Shown here: positions 7,371 to 8,220 of the stretch, one piece after another
How the letters are laid out: each line of letters begins with the position of its first letter
How positions within the stretch are numbered: position 1 is the stretch's first letter
Notes under the pieces: generated by a model
What the model was told of the DNA's origin: nothing
Seen by the model: the letters and a program-made list of their open reading frames with translations, nothing else
The model's database searches: none
Made by a program: the position numbers and the translations under genes
Assembly: GCA_020025795.1 (NCBI GenBank)
Contig: JAHHRK010000069.1
Coordinates: 1-8,220, forward strand
DNA length: 8,220 nucleotides
Direction: 5' to 3'
Origin: Faecalibacterium sp.
Lineage (GTDB): Bacteria; Bacillota; Clostridia; Oscillospirales; Ruminococcaceae

Positions 7371-8075
7371 ATGAAAAACGAGCAGGTAGATTTGTGTGGT
7401 CAGTCCGGCCATATGGATATGGATGTCTACCCGCATCTGGAAAAAAACGAAAGCTTTGCATTTGCCTGCGCAGGCTGCGGCGATTGCTGCCGTGGGCGCG
7501 AAGATATTGTCCTTTCCGGGTACGATTTGTGGCGCATTGCGCACTATCTGCATCTGCCGCCGACGCTTGTGGTGCGCAGCTTTTGCCGCCAGTATACCGG
7601 CACGGACAGCCATCTGCCGGTGGTACGGCTGCAGCCACTCAAAAACGAAAAGTCCAGTTGTCCGTTTCTTTATAAAAGCAAATGCGCCATTCACGAAGCA
7701 AAACCGCTGGTGTGCGCGCTGTATCCGCTGGGACAGCAAATCAGCCCAGACGGTACGGTGGAATACTTTCAGCAGCCTACAAGCTGCGGCGGCCAGGTGT
7801 TCCAGGCCAAGGTAAAAGACTATCTGGCACTGTACGCGGTGGAGCAGCGTGAGCCGCTGGATGTAGAGTGGGCGCTGACTTGTATGGAGCTTGCCGAACG
7901 CGTGCAAGCCTTGGAACAAAAAGCGGACCCCATTCAGGTAAAACTTCTGGGCCGAAAAATGTATCGGGCACTCTACTTGGATTATGACTGGGAACAGGAT
8001 TTCGCACCCCAGTTTGGAGCCAACAAAAAAGCACTCTTTGCGGCGTTGGCAGAGCTGGAACGCAAATCAGTGTAA
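7371..8075 (+). CDS. YkgJ/UPF0153-type cysteine-cluster (putative metal- or Fe-S-binding) protein
   Basis: Encodes 234 aa with no signal peptide or membrane segment, so it is probably cytoplasmic. The N-terminal half has the family cluster CAGCGDCC (C33, C36, C39, C40). It is followed by C97 in SSCPFLY, C105 in KCAIHEAKP, C115 in LVCALYP, and C139 in TSCGGQ. This CxxCxxCC, CxFL, CxIH..RP-like, CxxYP order is the hallmark of the YkgJ cysteine-cluster family, annotated as a putative zinc- or iron-chelating domain. Its biochemical role is largely unknown; FliB-type lysine methylases carry a related cysteine pattern. The C-terminal 90 residues or so are helical and charged, with no motif I recognise. 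The start is set by AAAAGGAGA (7355-7363), 7 bases before the ATG. It lies 19 bases after the permease stop and has a terminator behind it, so it is probably the last gene of the ABC unit. Confidence 0.85.
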   Translation: MKNEQVDLCGQSGHMDMDVYPHLEKNESFAFACAGCGDCCRGREDIVLSGYDLWRIAHYLHLPPTLVVRSFCRQYTGTDSHLPVVRLQPLKNEKSSCPFLYKSKCAIHEAKPLVCALYPLGQQISPDGTVEYFQQPTSCGGQVFQAKVKDYLALYAVEQREPLDVEWALTCMELAERVQALEQKADPIQVKLLGRKMYRALYLDYDWEQDFAPQFGANKKALFAALAELERKSV

Positions 8076-8082
8076 ACAAAAG

Positions 8083-8135
8083 AAAAGCGAGCAGTGCCTC
8101 AAGCCTTTTCAGGCCGCGGCACTGCTCGCTTTTTT
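8083..8135 (+). terminator. strong intrinsic terminator after the cysteine-cluster gene
   Basis: The perfect 13-bp stem AGCGAGCAGTGCC (8086-8098) pairs with GGCACTGCTCGCT (8118-8130). Three more A-T pairs (8083-8085) can extend it into the T tract (8130-8135, six Ts). The 19-base loop contains a small nested hairpin (8103-8106 with 8111-8114). The A tract on the left side means it could also work on the minus strand. It starts 8 bases after the stop codon and marks the end of the ABC unit. Confidence 0.93.
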
Positions 8136-8136
8136 A

Positions 8137-8165
8137 TTGACGGAGGGAAAGGTGCGTGCTATATT
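8137..8165 (+). promoter_or_regulatory. near-consensus sigma-A promoter with extended -10
   Basis: TTGACG (8137-8142, 5/6), a 17-base spacer and TATATT (8160-8165, 5/6) preceded by TGC (8157-8159) make a strong housekeeping promoter. It begins two bases after the T tract of the upstream terminator. Transcription would start near 8172, about 30 bases before the ATG at 8201. I see no operator-like repeat in the short leader. Confidence 0.75.
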
Positions 8166-8200
8166 ACGAAAAAGCAATGAAATGACAAGGAGCTCTGCAC

Positions 8201-8220
8201 ATGAAGAAATGTTTGTTGAC
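8201..8220 (+). CDS. start of an unidentified gene cut off by the window edge
   Basis: AAGGAG (8187-8192) sits 8 bases before an ATG, downstream of a strong promoter, so a gene very probably starts here. Only MKKCLL is visible. Two lysines followed by hydrophobic residues would suit the beginning of a signal peptide, but six residues are far too few to infer export or function. Confidence 0.6.

Overview
The window looks like chromosomal DNA from an anaerobic, endospore-forming member of the Clostridia. It carries a full-length spoIVA next to a SipL-type gene (SPOCS/DUF3794 domains plus a C-terminal LysM). The SpoIVA-SipL pairing is characteristic of clostridial spore-coat assembly; Bacillus uses SpoVM and SpoVID instead. 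Strong AGGAGG-type ribosome binding sites and U-rich hairpin terminators also fit Firmicutes. Base composition is moderate, by eye a little over half G+C (not counted), which suggests Oscillospirales-like gut Clostridia. That placement is inference.

Region 1 (1-3240) is a sporulation module. After about 180 bases of leader come sipL (181-1698) and, 16 bases later, spoIVA (1715-3184), ending in a long hairpin terminator (3190-3240). In C. difficile the SipL LysM domain binds SpoIVA at the mother-cell face of the forespore membrane to anchor the coat basement layer. Here the two partners appear to be co-transcribed.

Region 2 (3241-8135) is a separate three-gene unit. A candidate sigma-A promoter (3277-3305) leads into an ABC ATPase of the LolD/MacB/FtsE type (3336-4040). 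This is overlapped by a very large FtsX/MacB-type permease (4034-7351, 1105 aa) whose first extracytoplasmic domain holds a roughly 280-residue coiled-coil insertion. Nineteen bases later comes a cysteine-cluster protein of the YkgJ/UPF0153 type (7371-8075), and then a strong intrinsic terminator (8083-8135). With terminators on both sides and no gap that would hold another terminator, the three genes probably form one transcription unit. No membrane-fusion protein, two-component system or peptidoglycan hydrolase is encoded in it.

Region 3 (8136-8220) holds a near-consensus extended -10 promoter, a ribosome binding site and the first codons of another gene that runs off the right edge.

Everything recognisable is on the plus strand. 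The long minus-strand open frames lie opposite real genes and are treated as shadows. The most interesting points are the sipL-spoIVA adjacency, the self-contained ABC transporter plus cysteine-cluster unit, and the coiled-coil stalk of the permease.
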